A stretch of 64,000 nucleotides of DNA. Origin: Ascidia mentula. Its lineage: Eukaryota > Chordata > Ascidiacea > Phlebobranchia > Ascidiidae. Below the pieces are notes generated by a model, which was given only the letters and a program-made list of their open reading frames with translations, was not told the DNA's origin and did not search any database. Location: positions 13,270,501-13,334,500 of the forward strand of contig OX387200.1 of the NCBI GenBank assembly GCA_947561715.1. The letters are read 5' to 3'. A program made the position numbers and the translations under genes. Position 1 is the first letter of the stretch, and each line of letters opens with the position of its first letter. Below are positions 12,880 through 25,019 of the stretch, in pieces.

Positions 12880-14712
12880 ATGGATTTAGTGGAGGAAAAA
12901 GTTGTGTTGTTGGTAGTTTTGCTTTTGTTAGGTTTTGGTGGCGGATTTACCCCCCATCTGTTGCGGAATAAATGCTTGTCACCAAGGTCAGTATTTTAAT
13001 TTGTGTTTCCATTAAATAAATTTTAATGTATATTCATTCTGTTTCAGCCACTTTCGTGATACGATCATTGGTTTTCTGAACTGCGCCTCGGCTGGAGTTT
13101 TTTTCGCCACTTTCTTTATGCATATGTTGCCGGAGGTATACATCCTTCTTTAACTTGCACCCACTCAATGTGCAAAAATATTTCAAAATATAGCAAGAAT
13201 CATCTGACGTTACTAGCTTCCAAAATGCCTAAACTACATTTGTTGTTTTTCATTCTTTTTTAATATTTGTACTAATAGCAATAATTACCCAACATCAACC
13301 TGGAATATTTTTGCTATATAACCTACTAGTGCGATTAAATTGCCAACAAATAAACATTAGCGTTTTCAACAGTCCCAGGAGCAAATGCTCGAGCAGTTCG
13401 GTGAAGAGTTTGAGTATCCATTTGCCGAGCTTGTCATTTCTTTGGGTTTTTTCTTTGTGATGTTCCTTGAACAAGCGGTTATGAGCTGGTATTCACAAAC
13501 AACAAAAGCAGAAGACAAAAATACCACAAGTAAGCTTTATTCAAACGAGAATATATGTCAGATAAAAGCATAACTAATAATAAAAACATGCTCATTGTTT
13601 GAAGCATAGTGGCGAAAGGAACTTTACTTCCTAATGTGATCCACGTACGTTTAATAACAAAATATTCACTTTTTGATCATCAACAGTCGAGAACAATCAC
13701 GTACATAACCAAAAAGAAGACCAATCGATGCTTCTTCATTCGGAAAAAGGCGTCAATTATAATACACTCCGTCAGCAGTTGTCTGACGCAAGTACAGGAT
13801 CCACTGTTCTATCGAATTTGAGCAGGTCCCACACGCAAGAAATGCACAACACCACAGTGCGAAAATCAAAATCGTGTGGACAAATCGAGACAAGGATTGT
13901 CAACCATGAGACTCGGCATAACTCCATGAGCCACGCAGAAGAGGAAGCTCACGTACATTACGATATATCATCGCATTCATCTGTTCGTTCCCTTGTCCTC
14001 CTGTTGGCGCTTTCAGCTCATGCACTTTTCGAGGGTTTGGCGATTGGATTTCAAAAGAATACATCCGCGCTACGGACGTTGGTGATCGCCGTCATCATAC
14101 ACAAGATGACACTGGCCTTCAGCTACGGAATGAGTCTGGTGACAAACAAGTAGGTTTTTAGGTTATTTCAACCACATCATAACTAACTTCCTGTCAGACT
14201 CTCTTGCGAGATAAGACATAAAACATATAAAAAGACGTTCTGACCAAAAATTCCTATCGTCCAAAGGGCGTCCTTTCATATCGTTATGATGTCAATGATC
14301 ATATTCTCTGTAATGGCTCCGATTGGAATTGGTGTTGGAACGTGTTTAAGCAGTTTGACCGATGACAACATACAAGTCGACAAAGTTGTTGCAATTATGC
14401 AAGTAAGTATGCCAACTTTTTCACAAATATGTATGTAAGGACGTCATGCGGTAAAGGCAAAAATATATCGGGTATATGTATAGTTAAAAAATATTGGGAT
14501 AGTTAAAAAAACAAAAATTAAAAACCGCCTTAAACATTCTTTTTGTGTCGTAGGCTTTCGCTTCTGGAACTTTCGTATATGTGATTTTTGTTGAAATTAT
14601 CCCACACGAGTTTACGGAGGAGTCCAGGAACCGAATGTCAAACACAATTTGTCTCATGGCTGGATTCGCCTTCATGGCAGCAATTCAGGCTTTACCACAT
14701 GAGGGGGAATAA
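12880..14712 (+). CDS. ZIP-family zinc transporter (SLC39A1/2/3 type)
   Basis: Six exons: 12880-12986, 13048-13135, 13373-13529, 13687-14149, 14267-14402, 14554-14712 (369 aa). It is predicted to import Zn2+ into the cytosol from outside the cell or from organelles. About eight membrane segments are visible, starting with VVLLVVLLLLGFGGG (TM1) and FLNCASAGVFFATFFMHMLPE (TM2). A long His-rich, Ser-rich cytosolic loop follows TM3 (about 118-215). The metal-site helices are TM4 (HALFEGLAIG, from about residue 229) and TM5 (HKMTLAFSYGMSL, from about 256), the ZIPII signature. The last exon carries FVEIIPHEF and a final hydrophobic helix, ending ALPHEGE. The start is the first ATG after an acceptor 11 nt upstream. 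The subfamily is clear. Which of SLC39A1, 2 or 3 is closest is not resolved. Confidence 0.88.
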
Positions 14713-17379
14713 CGCAAGTTATTGAAACTGGTTCCACCACAAACATCTGATAAAGAGCCGAACATTTACAACGAAATACTGTTTGCAAGCTCCAGATACA
14801 AAAATTAGCGACATGTAACAAACCTCCGCTAAGTTTCAATTACGAACAGTTTAATAATTCATCAGAGCGTTTGAATATTGATAGTGTCGTGTGTGTTTCG
14901 CTTTTCGATTATAGACAACTGACAAGTCGCCGAATCATCACTCAAGTTCTCCCAGCGGTGATGCAATTCCAGAGGGGCCGAAAGTTAAATAAGGGTAATC
15001 GTTGAAAATGAAAGCCCGTCGCTTTGTTCGTTAATATATCAGCACGCGAATCCCCCAAACATACAACTCATTATTTACGCGCAAATCACTATCGACGTTC
15101 TGTCGAATTTTCGTTGCTCGGTTTCGTTAATCAATCGTCGTCCTTTATTCGTAAAACAAATCCGCAAAATGTAAAACTTCAGGCTTGCTTATCATTGTGT
15201 GGGATAGTTGGGATACCACATGTCCTTTATACAATTAACAGCACCAAGCTCATCTTTTTTGTTTTGTCATGAAACTGATATTTAAATGTTTGCTTGTATG
15301 GTATATATTGTAGTAAATTCTTAAAACTGTTTTACGTCTTAACAAGACTAAATATATGTATTGTAAGTAGCAATAGTGGTTGAATATACATGTTGCCATA
15401 TAAATCATTTTATGTTTTTTTGTTGATCTTCCTCAGTTACTTTTCAGTGACTTTTAAACAACATATAGTAACAATTTTGCAACACTCGAAAACAAATTGG
15501 TTCTTATCCAACATGAACAGGAAAAACGTTTGGCCTCAAAAAGTCCACAAAAATTAAGGATTTGTTTTATTTGCCGGGTGGATTGGAGCCAAATCCGACA
15601 GCATACGATTGCACTTTCCTTTTTTTGAAACCGTGGCGAGTTAGCTTCGAATCCATCTTTAAATAGGGCTGGGTTCAAATAACTGAAATTTGTTGTTCAA
15701 AGTGATAAGTATTTGTGACATATTACGAAGTAGCTTTGATCATAAAAATCATAGAATTTATTACAGAGCATCACAGAGTTGGAAGAGCAATTTATTTTCT
15801 AAACAACTTGACATATGACATAAATTGTCAATATTTCAGATTCTATGTAGAATGCGAAAAAGAATTAAAGAAGACAAGTTTCTGACATTTAGGGCACCCA
15901 GATGCATGTCATGTGTAGTATTGCGATTATTAATAAAAGTAATGTGGTTCTAAATCTTGGCTCTTCTAAAAGAATATTACTGAAGTGGTCAGGTATAGGA
16001 AAATTACGCGAACATGTAATAGTAATTAGTTGAACCCAGCCCTAATTCTAAACCGCCAGCAGGCTTACTGAATGGATATGGAGCAAATTGAACACAAAAC
16101 AATCACTCTGAAGTATTAAGATTCTAATCACGTGCATTCCGACCATGGTTGAAACGTGATGTGATGTTAAGTGGAACTCATAAACACAACTGCTCGATCG
16201 ACTTATGTTGCGCAAACAAACAAGAAACCAAATATTCAGACGAAGCAACTTTTCCCAAACACATCTGCCACCACTTCACGGTTGATCGCACTAGTCACCT
16301 TTTACTAAATAAATGGCAACCGAGTCAGCAAAGTTTCCTATGTGACGTTACTAGTGATAGCAGAAATTAGTATTTAAAATATTGCTACAAACAGGTGTGT
16401 ATTATACATATTAACTCACTATAAGTTGTAACACACACGAAACTAAAAAGTAAACCAAAATTAAGTGGATGCTAAAACCAATTTGCAGTTGCAAATCGTT
16501 TGATTACTTTATACATGCTTTGCGGCCGAGAGCAAAAGTATTAAGTAACATTTTCATACCTTAACATCGTGGATATTCGGATACTCGATATTATACGAGT
16601 AATTCCAATGTGGAGGGGATGTTTGAAGTTGCTCAACATTTCCCTAAAAATGATTTTTGCGAATCGCTAACAGTCATGATATTATCTCAAGCATTTAAGA
16701 ATTTGTCAAGTTATTTTTACGTTTTGTGAAGGGTAGGAATTGCTCATGTTGGTCTTGCTTTGTTCGAGGATAATAGGATAGTGCGGGTGTCTTTGAGCTT
16801 CTGGATCCAGTCTATGCTGCGCATAACCTGCAGTTGCTTGAAGACCGCTGAACAAAATACAACTGTTTTGTTATCTCCAGGAAAATAAACGCGTAAACAT
16901 TACCAGCAACCACGTGAAGTCAGGAAAAAAGCCGTGCATTACCTTTCAACAACTTTGGGATTATTGTAATTTTTCGCTTGTAGCAAATGGTGTTTTCTTG
17001 GTCGAAAGTTGTTTTTCTGAAGATTTAAAACACAAAAAATGTTTGGTTTCTTCTGTATTTCCACAACTCGGTTAAAATTTAGGAAATACATTTATCTCAC
17101 AGGGAGAGAAGGAGCAAGTGTTGAGCATTAAAACAAACTACTGTCAAATAAACAGGAAAAAACGGAATATTCCCCAAAGTTCTCAGAAATCAAGTTCGTG
17201 TTGTTTTTTCCCCAGATGAATCGCAAACGTAAATAGTTTCTTAAAAACATAACTAATGGTTGTTTTAAAATAAGCAAAGAAATCCAGACAAAAACAGCTG
17301 ACTAGAAAGTAGTTTCTCATTCAAAGGTTAAGCATTCAATAACATAAACTAGAAAAATACACAACTTGTTAAAATCTCA
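14713..17379. other. Spacer with one MITE
   Basis: Apart from the 377-bp MITE at 15666-16042 I see no gene. The interval holds the 3' ends of the ZIP gene and, from the other side, of the PRDM10-like gene. Open frames at 15024-15272 and 16149-16370 have no family motif. Confidence 0.45.
15666..16042. mobile_element. TA-flanked MITE, 377 bp
   Basis: The left end GGGCTGGGTTCAA (15666 onward) is the exact inverse complement of the right end TTGAACCCAGCCC (ending 16042). Both ends are flanked by TA (15664-15665 and 16043-16044), the target duplication of Tc1/mariner-type transposition. The interior is AT-rich and non-coding. It is a short non-autonomous element. Confidence 0.8.
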
Positions 17380-20300
17380 TTAAAAAAGTATTACTTCTGT
17401 GTGGTTGATGACGTGTGATAAAGGTTCATTGACCTTCGGCACGAACTGCATGTGGTCGTGGTTTCGTTGATCATTGGTTGGAAGAGATACTATGGTTGGT
17501 CGTGAACTGAATTCTAGTTGGACTTGAAAGCCGGTAGAGTTGTCGCCACCAACCTGCTCAACCGCCTGCTCCTCCATCTGATAATAAATAGTACGAATTT
17601 TACGTGAATAGGAAAAAGTTTGCAATAAGTGTCGATGGCACAGTAAGTTGTGGTCGCACTAAAGATCAACTTGTGTCACATTTCCAGCAGCTTTGCAGAA
17701 AACTTGAAAGAAATGATGCGTGATATGCTTACACACTGCTCAAGGACGTTGGTTGCTTCTTGATCTTCAAACAAATTATTCGGACAATCAACTGGAAGCG
17801 TTGGAGTTTCCAAGACATCTGATTTACATAAAACTACACAATCAACCTCAAAAATACAACTAATGTTTAAGATGTACGAATACTAAGTTTAACAAAACAG
17901 TGACATAGTAAATGTAATTTATGAAGCTTGACACCAACAATACAAATCTTCAGCTTTTGATTACCTTCAAATGCACTTGTGACGTCGGCTGCTGAAAAGT
18001 TAGGAATAATTTCAATACCTGTACCTTGCAAGTGGGATGTCTCTGCTTTCTACAGGAAAAACATACACATGTCGATTAAAAAAATAAACTTCCATCAACG
18101 CAAATCCTTATTAGGAAAACAACTATTCATAAAACATAACAGTTTCCGTGACCAACTTACACAGTTTAGCTAGGTTTAAAAATGTAGGGCAACTGAATTT
18201 ATTTTTACTCGACAGCTACACCTTGTGGCTGCAAGCATAAGCATTTGATATTAATAAACATGATGCAACTTTGTTTTACCCGATTTTGTGGGCGTGGCTT
18301 GAGTAAATGTTGGTGTTTCATCGTCATATGACGACATAATTTGTTGTTTGAAGAATATTGCGAGGGGCAATACGGACACTGGAATGGCTTGATCTCCTTC
18401 AATTCATTACAGGCTAAAAATAGCGAACCAACGTGGAAAACCCGCAACAGACAATACATGAGCAAAAAATCCTAACACAGATATCCAGTAAAAGTGTTTT
18501 TGGCAATTCCGGCCAACTCTTGTCGTCGATCCAATTATTTGTCGCTTTGGTCAAATCAAGACTTAAGTAAGAAATAATACTTAATATATTTAAACTCACC
18601 AACGTGTGAATTGGAACTTAGAGAGTTCCTTTTCCCATCTCTCAAACCGGGTGGAACGCTTTGTCCCGGGTGATGCTTTTTAATGTGGGCGCTGCGTTTC
18701 GATACAGATTTGTAGGATTTTTTGCAGTAAGGGCACACAAAGCTGATAGATCTTTTCAACAAGGGCTGGGAAAGTTCGACGACCTAAAGTAACATAAAAA
18801 GGCGCAAACGATAAATGAATGACATTAATTACGTTCAACGAGTACTAAAATTTAAATGTGGCTGGTTAGATAAACGAAGTTTTTAATTTAATCATACAGC
18901 TGCAGACAGTAGCGTAGACTGTTATGACTTGAAAGGTCCCATTAGTAAAGTTTGTGACTGTAGCACTAAACTATCAATAAACTTTGTGGTACTTTTCAGG
19001 GAACATCGACCTGTTGGGTACCCATAAATATACCAAGCAACGGAGACGATCCACCTATTATAGCTCTTTTTCTTCTATTAAATTTAATAAAATGTGTAAG
19101 GGAGAACAGATGTAATAACTACACGCGAAAAAACTCACAGAATTAAGGTCGATTCCTGGATGTTTCTTCGAGATATGATTAACCAACATTCCACGACGTC
19201 GGAAAGCAACTGAACAACTTTGGCATTTAAACACAGCTGCTGTTGCACAAGATTTTGTTTGAAAACGCCGATTAACAATGCTTTTAGGAATTCCTATGTC
19301 TGCACAAAGATGGCAAACAATATGAGGCTTCCAGTAATTAGCTAAAACGAATAGTGAACTCAACACAACAATTTTGTTACGTAACTGTATCAAATAAAAG
19401 AAAATTAACACACCACCACCCTCTGTGTTGTGTTCCTTGGAAAGGTGCATGCGTTTGAAATGGTCCCGCAATTTATCTTTCCGCTTGAATCGTTTTCCGC
19501 AAGTGTGACATAGAAATCTCATCGTCTCGGAATGGACAACAGAATGGATTGTCAAACTATGTTTCCTGCAAAAGTTTATTTTTCTATGTAGGGAAATCAC
19601 TACGTTTTCGCAATTCACACCTCTTAAAACCCTTCCCGCATATGCAACAACGGTACAAGGCATGCGACTGTGAATTCCACTTGGTTTCATCCTCGTTCAA
19701 AATCGCGTCTAGTCGTTGAGTTAGTTCCTGATCACCAAGGGGCTAATCGTGCAAATTTCGCAAAAAATCAGTTAGAAATCAAACCCAGTCAAAATAAACC
19801 CACCTGTTCAGAAGAGGATTTGTCATTCAGCGAAGAACTAGAAGTGCTTTGATTTTTTTGAGACGGCTCCTTCCAGAAAGGGAATATTTGTTTAATAAAA
19901 AAAATGAAACGTTGCAACCTACTTTTACAAGCTTCATGTTGGCTCGGCGCCAACCTCTTTTCTTAGGGGGTACGTTGCGAACTTCTGCCTCATTTATGTC
20001 CTCGTCTTCGATATACGGAAAAAATGTGGGAGTTTTCATTCCGCGTAATCTTTTACTCCCACTTGGGCTGCGAACATGATTTTGATATTAACCAGTTTTG
20101 TTTTGTCAAGAGCCATTGCCACCAAAAATGCAAGGTATATGCACAGTTCTGTTTCAAAACAGGTACAAAACCCATGTTCTGGCTTAAACCATTTGGAAAG
20201 CAATTGTATGTTCCCTATGTTTGCATAAGTGGGACTGACCTTTCATCAGTTGTAGGTATGGAAGAAGTAAGATGGGGCTTTTCCATGAAATGAGCATACT

Positions 20301-21087
20301 GTTTAGAATACCACACCTAAATTTTAGGTGTAGAATATAAAATGTGTAGAATAGGCATGTTTTGTAGTTTTTTGACCATTTTGTGTTACCTTTAATTCTT
20401 CCATGGGTTGAATGTCTTTTATAGTGAGGAAAAATACTCTTTTATTTTTTATACAAGCAGCAAGATTTTGTTCACCATAAACTAAGGCAGGTCTCACCAG
20501 GCACATCCAGTTACACTGGTTTTCATCTTTGGTCTGAAATTATGATGAATTTGTGCACAAATTGGGTCACATTTATATTTGGCTTAAAAATAAATCAATC
20601 AGACCACAAACACAATGTAACAACTATAAAATGGCAATGTGTATAAAACTTACATCATAATAGCATGCTTCTGACCTTTGCAGGCTATTGGAGTGGAAAG
20701 TCATCTGCAAAAAAAGATGCAATAATCCAAAAATGTAATGTACAAAAGAAAAATCATGCAGTAATTTAGTAGTTCATACCGGAACTTTCATCAAGAAAGG
20801 TGAACCTGAAGCAATGTCATATGATGTAAAAGGTGCAAACAAGGGTCCAAACTGGGTTCCTTTTTGAATCAAGGATTTTGATGTGACACAGTTGTTATCA
20901 TCCTCACCTTTACACCATCACAAATGATTATACTAGCAATAATACATAAAAAAAACAATAAGCACCTACTAGTAGAAAGCAAACTGGGCAAAGAAGCCTT
21001 GGCCCTGGTCTTTACTATATTATCTGGAATGTGAACTGTAGGCAGATTTACATCCAACTCTTCATCATCTGTGGGGAAGATGTCCAT
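17380..21087 (-). CDS. PRDM10: PRDM10-like PR/SET zinc-finger regulator
   Basis: Fifteen minus-strand exons join in phase: 21087-20970, 20907-20780, 20704-20654, 20533-20390, 20316-20240, 20067-19923, 19869-19804, 19727-19621, 19565-19414, 19341-19139, 18783-18600, 18413-18280, 18049-17965, 17818-17733, 17577-17380 (625 aa). Exons 2-5 form the PR domain: KSLIQKGTQFGPL, CNWMCLVRPA, EQNLAACIKNKRVFF, EELKVWYSKQYA. C2H2 fingers follow: CCICGKGFKRKH, FLCHTCGKRFKRKDKLRDH, FKCQSCSVAFRRRGMLVNHI, FVCPYCKKSYKSVSKRSAHI and FQCPYCPSQYSSNNKLCRHM. RRGMLVNH plus YKS.SKR.AHI is the PRDM10 pattern; PRDM15 is the alternative. It is a nuclear transcription regulator. The C-terminal exons are acidic and unstructured. 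The ATG sits 2 nt after an acceptor (TTTACAG), so the start may be trans-spliced or an upstream exon may be missing. Confidence 0.85.
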
Positions 21088-21588
21088 GTCTGTAAATCAA
21101 GAAAAAATTATCAGAAATATGAAATTCATCCAATACTTTGCATTCAAGGATGAAAAAATTAAAATATTTATTGTCAGGTTTTTCCTTTTTAAAATATGTT
21201 AAATCGAAGAATACAAATAAAATCACAAAACCACACCTGCAAAAAGTACGCTGGTTCATTGGGTACAACTTTCAACAATATTCACCTACATTATAGACAA
21301 TAAATCTAAGAAATAAAAAAAAACATATTGCGACATAAAATTACATTGTACTTTGAATCAGTATGTAATGACATCAATAAAACTAGATTTTTGTGTTTTC
21401 TTGGTCTTTGGTAACATCTTGCAAATTGATCCTGTTTAACAGTCAAAAGAGTCATTAAAATTATGATGAACAATCTTGTGGCAGCTACTATGCAAAAGAG
21501 TCTGTAACAACGGTGATATTGGCTGAAACTTCACAATCCTTCACAGAACATAATTCATGTGTAATTTGTTTAGATTTCTTGTTTACTC

Positions 21589-23078
21589 TCAAGACAGCTG
21601 AAATTGACCATCGAGGCTTGAACTCTGTCAAAAAATATTCATTAAAACAAACCAAAAAAACAAATCATTTTTATTTTATTTTTCTTGGAACAAACCTGGC
21701 CAGAGAATCCAGAGGCTTCCACAATGCTTGTAGGTTCTGTTGTTACTAAAATATCAGCAAAATTATTTTGCGAAAAATGATCCACCAAGTCAGCATCAGA
21801 TAACTGCTGCTGTGGGTCTTGGAATGTTTCACTTCCTTTTTCTGCTTTGAGAGTCTGAAAATAGTATTCATGTAAATATCAATGCCAAATTGCACATAAA
21901 TCTAATATTCTCTCTGTCATTTGTGATATACTGATTTCTGACAATTAACTAACTGGCACTTTTTCTAACTTCACCTTGATTACTTCAGAAGCTTCAAGGT
22001 ACTGATGTACAGATGATTCTAATGTCTGATTTCCATTTATCATTTCATGTACAGAAAACTAGTAAGTAAACAAAACCAATGAATTGTTTTATGTACATAC
22101 TGACAATAACCCTGCTTCTAATGACCTCACTAAACTGATACTTTATGACTAAATGCAATGCAGTTATTATGCAGTCAAGATGTAATGCACACTTTAGATA
22201 ATCTTACGTCTCTGTATTTTTGCAAATATATCTTCAGTGGTTCAATGTAAGGGTCAAAACCAAGAGTAGCCATAGCAAAAAGAACATCTTCGCCATTAAT
22301 AGTTTTTCTTTTTTCCTGTGCACACCGTTCTGAAGCTTCTGATGTTATAAAACTTATGAATTCAGATACACATTCTTGGACACACTCCTTGGCATCTTTA
22401 GCAATCTGCACAGAAATAGTATCTTTTAATTATTTATTTTGCACAAAACTACAATTTTAGAAAATACTTTTCCATTTGCTGGAACTGCACCCTTCATGAT
22501 CCTAGCAATATTTGCAATTGGTAGATAGATGTCCTGTTCTCTGAAGGGGCTTTTGTTTTGCTCAGATGAAGATCTTAGTAATTGTAAATCAACCATTACT
22601 TTTGCAACTGGCACTATAGGTCAGGGGTGTCCTAACTTCTTTTATGGTGAGGGCCTATTTTTATCAGGTTAAGGGCTTAAGGCCTCAGTGAGCCACCATT
22701 TTTAACCGTTTTTTTAGAGAGAAAAATAATATTCACATACATGACTGCATAACCATCATTTTTTTCCCCAAACTGCTAACACTGGCAGTAAAGCATTTTA
22801 TTTAACCTACACTTTCAAAGAATATTTATTTAATGTAATAAAGCCTATATAAACTTGTACGGGCCATGTGCAACACAATTAAAAACTACAGCTGTGGTCC
22901 ACAGGAAATCCTGTGGGCTGTAGGTTTTCAACAGTGGTTACCAGCTTTAAAGAGTTTGTACAATTTTAAACACAACAACACTTGAGGTAGGGGTAGCCAA
23001 CCTTTGATCAGAGGTGCATTCTTCAACGTCTCTCTCGTCGTTGATCAAAAAATCGTTTGGAAAAGAACCTGCATCCAT
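21589..23078 (-). CDS. NFYB: NF-Y subunit beta (CCAAT-binding, histone fold)
   Basis: Six minus-strand exons: 23078-23002, 22573-22468, 22405-22208, 22058-21975, 21854-21696, 21624-21589 (219 aa). The histone-fold core spans exons 2-3: [17 protein letters not shown], then [38 protein letters not shown] and [17 protein letters not shown]. This is nearly identical to animal NF-YB. It pairs with NF-YC and then NF-YA to bind CCAAT promoter boxes. The C-terminal exons are Gln/Ser-rich and end in GQFQLS, like the QIQFS tail of vertebrate NF-YB. The stop is 502 bp upstream of the PRDM10-like start on the same strand, so the two genes are tandem but not obviously an operon. Intron 1 contains a repeat-like insertion (22,615-22,935). 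Confidence 0.95.
22615..22935. repeat. hAT-like repeat relic in NF-YB intron 1
   Basis: The left end CAGGGGTGTCCTAACTT (22622 onward) matches the general form of hAT MITE termini (CAG-G-GTGTCC-AACTT). The interior is AT-rich and non-coding. I could not find a clean matching right terminus or target duplication, so this may be truncated. Confidence 0.3.
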
Positions 23079-23419
23079 GGTTAAATAACAAATTTTTTTT
23101 TCAAAGAAGAGTTGTTCTGAAATCAGTATTTTTAATTTGGTGCTACTTGAATATACCAGGGAAATTTTTTTGGGAAAGTACCGTCTTTTGGATAAAGAAG
23201 GAGAAATCAAAACACAGGACTGAAAATAGTTTTATATTCACTTCGAAGCAGTCATTAGATTAACACACTTTTTTAAAAACAACAAACATATTTTTATATT
23301 AGTTTTATCTGTAAACTGTAAATAAACAAAATACAGAAACAGCATCTCATCCAAGTTGTTATTTGTTTTCTTTGATAGTCGCAAGTGTAAAGACCACAAA
23401 ATATTAGGTACCAAAAACA

Positions 23420-23610
23420 TTAAGTTGCCGCAACATAGAGCTGAGTTGCGGCAACAAAGCGCTAAGTTGCGGCAACTTAGCTATCTTGCAGCAACTTAGC
23501 TTTATCAGCAACTTAGCTTGCAGCAAGTTAATATTTTTCAAAAAGGCGCGTTGATGCCATTGTGAAAAATAGCTATCTTGCGGCAAGTTAATTTTTTTCA
23601 AAACGGCGCC
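23420..23610. repeat. Cluster of short palindromic AAGTTGCNGCAAC units
   Basis: About eight irregularly spaced copies of a palindromic 12-19 bp unit (for example AAGTTGCGGCAACTTAGC, CTTGCAGCAACTTAGC, TTGCGGCAAGTTAATTTTT) lie between NF-YB and LAGE3. A longer direct repeat (AGCAAGTTAAT-TTTTTCAAAA-GGCGC) occurs twice (about 23521 and 23582). No coding potential. Confidence 0.7.
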
Positions 23611-24113
23611 CCAAAGAAAGCGTCCTATGATCCTGTGTGTAGTATTCTATGACCAGAGCAAAAGTCAACAATACAAACCATAATTTGCCTATTAATAAGC
23701 TTAAGTTAAGCAAGGAAAAGCCGTCATAAAATCATAACAAATCTTTATTTGGACTAAATATTCACGTCTAGTGTAGTGGATACCAATAATACAGATTATC
23801 AATTTGACTTCTCATGAATATTTGCGTCAACTAATCTGTGTTGTTGTTGTACCTTGTGCTTTCCAGACACCATGTAATTCTGCCTGATATTTTGCAATTT
23901 TGGGTTAGTTGTGATTGCCGCGTGCGTCAAGGTGAGAAGTATTTGTTGTTTTTGGTAAAAAAAGACGAAGATTAGTAATTGATATGTGAAAGATCAACTG
24001 CTATAACTTATCGGGTGTTAATTCGCCAATTTACATAAATATAGTCGGATTTCTGTTTTAGATAGTTTATATGAGATTTTGTTGACACTTCAGGGCCTTT
24101 GTATAAGTCCTGC

Positions 24114-24486
24114 ATGGATCGTAAGGGTTGGAAATATTTTGTTAAAGTTCCTTTTGCAAATAATCGGCTCGCAATTATTGCAAAGAACTCACTGGAAGTT
24201 GACAGGGAACCAAGAAAAGAAGAAATAACAAGAAAATTAATTTTACAGGAAAACATTTTATTTGTGTAAGTTTTTCACAAAGTCTTATATGAGGTTTATC
24301 TTGTATTTTTTTTTATGAATTACAGTACTATCAACAAAAATTGTCATTGTACTGCATTTAAATACTCTTACATTTAGTAACTGGGAGGCTTCTGAGGCAA
24401 GATTACTCAGAGTTTCAGTCAATTCCTTTTTTGAATTGCTTCTTTTGGTACTTGACACCATTGATCAATTTGATGTCAGTGGGTAA
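24114..24486 (+). CDS. LAGE3: LAGE3/Pcc1, KEOPS (EKC) complex subunit
   Basis: Two exons, 24114-24265 and 24378-24486 (86 aa). The small Pcc1/LAGE3 protein dimerises the KEOPS complex, which makes the t6A modification at position 37 of tRNAs reading ANN codons. The visible family pattern is WKYFVKVPFANNRLAIIAKN (beta strand, then the helix start), VDREP, then after a basic linker ILFVNWEASEARLLRVSVNS followed by FFELLLLVLDTIDQF. This matches the Pcc1 core (VPF...A.IA..SL..D.EP...V.W.A.D.R.LR.S...F...L.LV...+..F). The ATG lies 21 nt after a strong acceptor (ACACTTCAG, ending 24093), consistent with a trans-spliced short 5' UTR. It is divergent from NF-YB with ~1 kb between the start codons. 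Confidence 0.88.
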
Positions 24487-25019
24487 GAGGATAGCTATGA
24501 TCTTCAGGTACTAGTGTGAAAACTTGCTTTTGCCTTTTATAACTTGGTCATTATTAGTAGCATCATGACTATTTTTAAAAAAGGTGTGAACAGTATTTCT
24601 GAAAACTAAAATCTAGTCATTATTGGTGTTTTCATAATTACCTGATCTGCATGTTTTCTTGATAACGTAAGCCCTCATTTGATCCCTTTTAGTTACAAAT
24701 ATATTCAAGCCTTTCTTTTAAAGTAGTATTAAAACTAAGTTGCAAGGACTACCACAAAAATTCACTTTGAGTGTTCCATAGCATTATGCGATTGCGCATA
24801 CCAGGAAGCCACCATTATATTTGACGAATTTGCGCCAACACTGGTTTTCTTATTTTGCAATGCTCGACCACAATTAAGCTTAGTTTACACCGGAATATCT
24901 GGGAATTCCCAAAAAAGATTCCCCTCCTCCTCCCATAAAAAAATCCTGGATAAGCCTATGGTTATGAATCTAGTTTTTTTTGTATATTCACATGTATAAT
25001 TTACTGCAGGAACAAGCTG

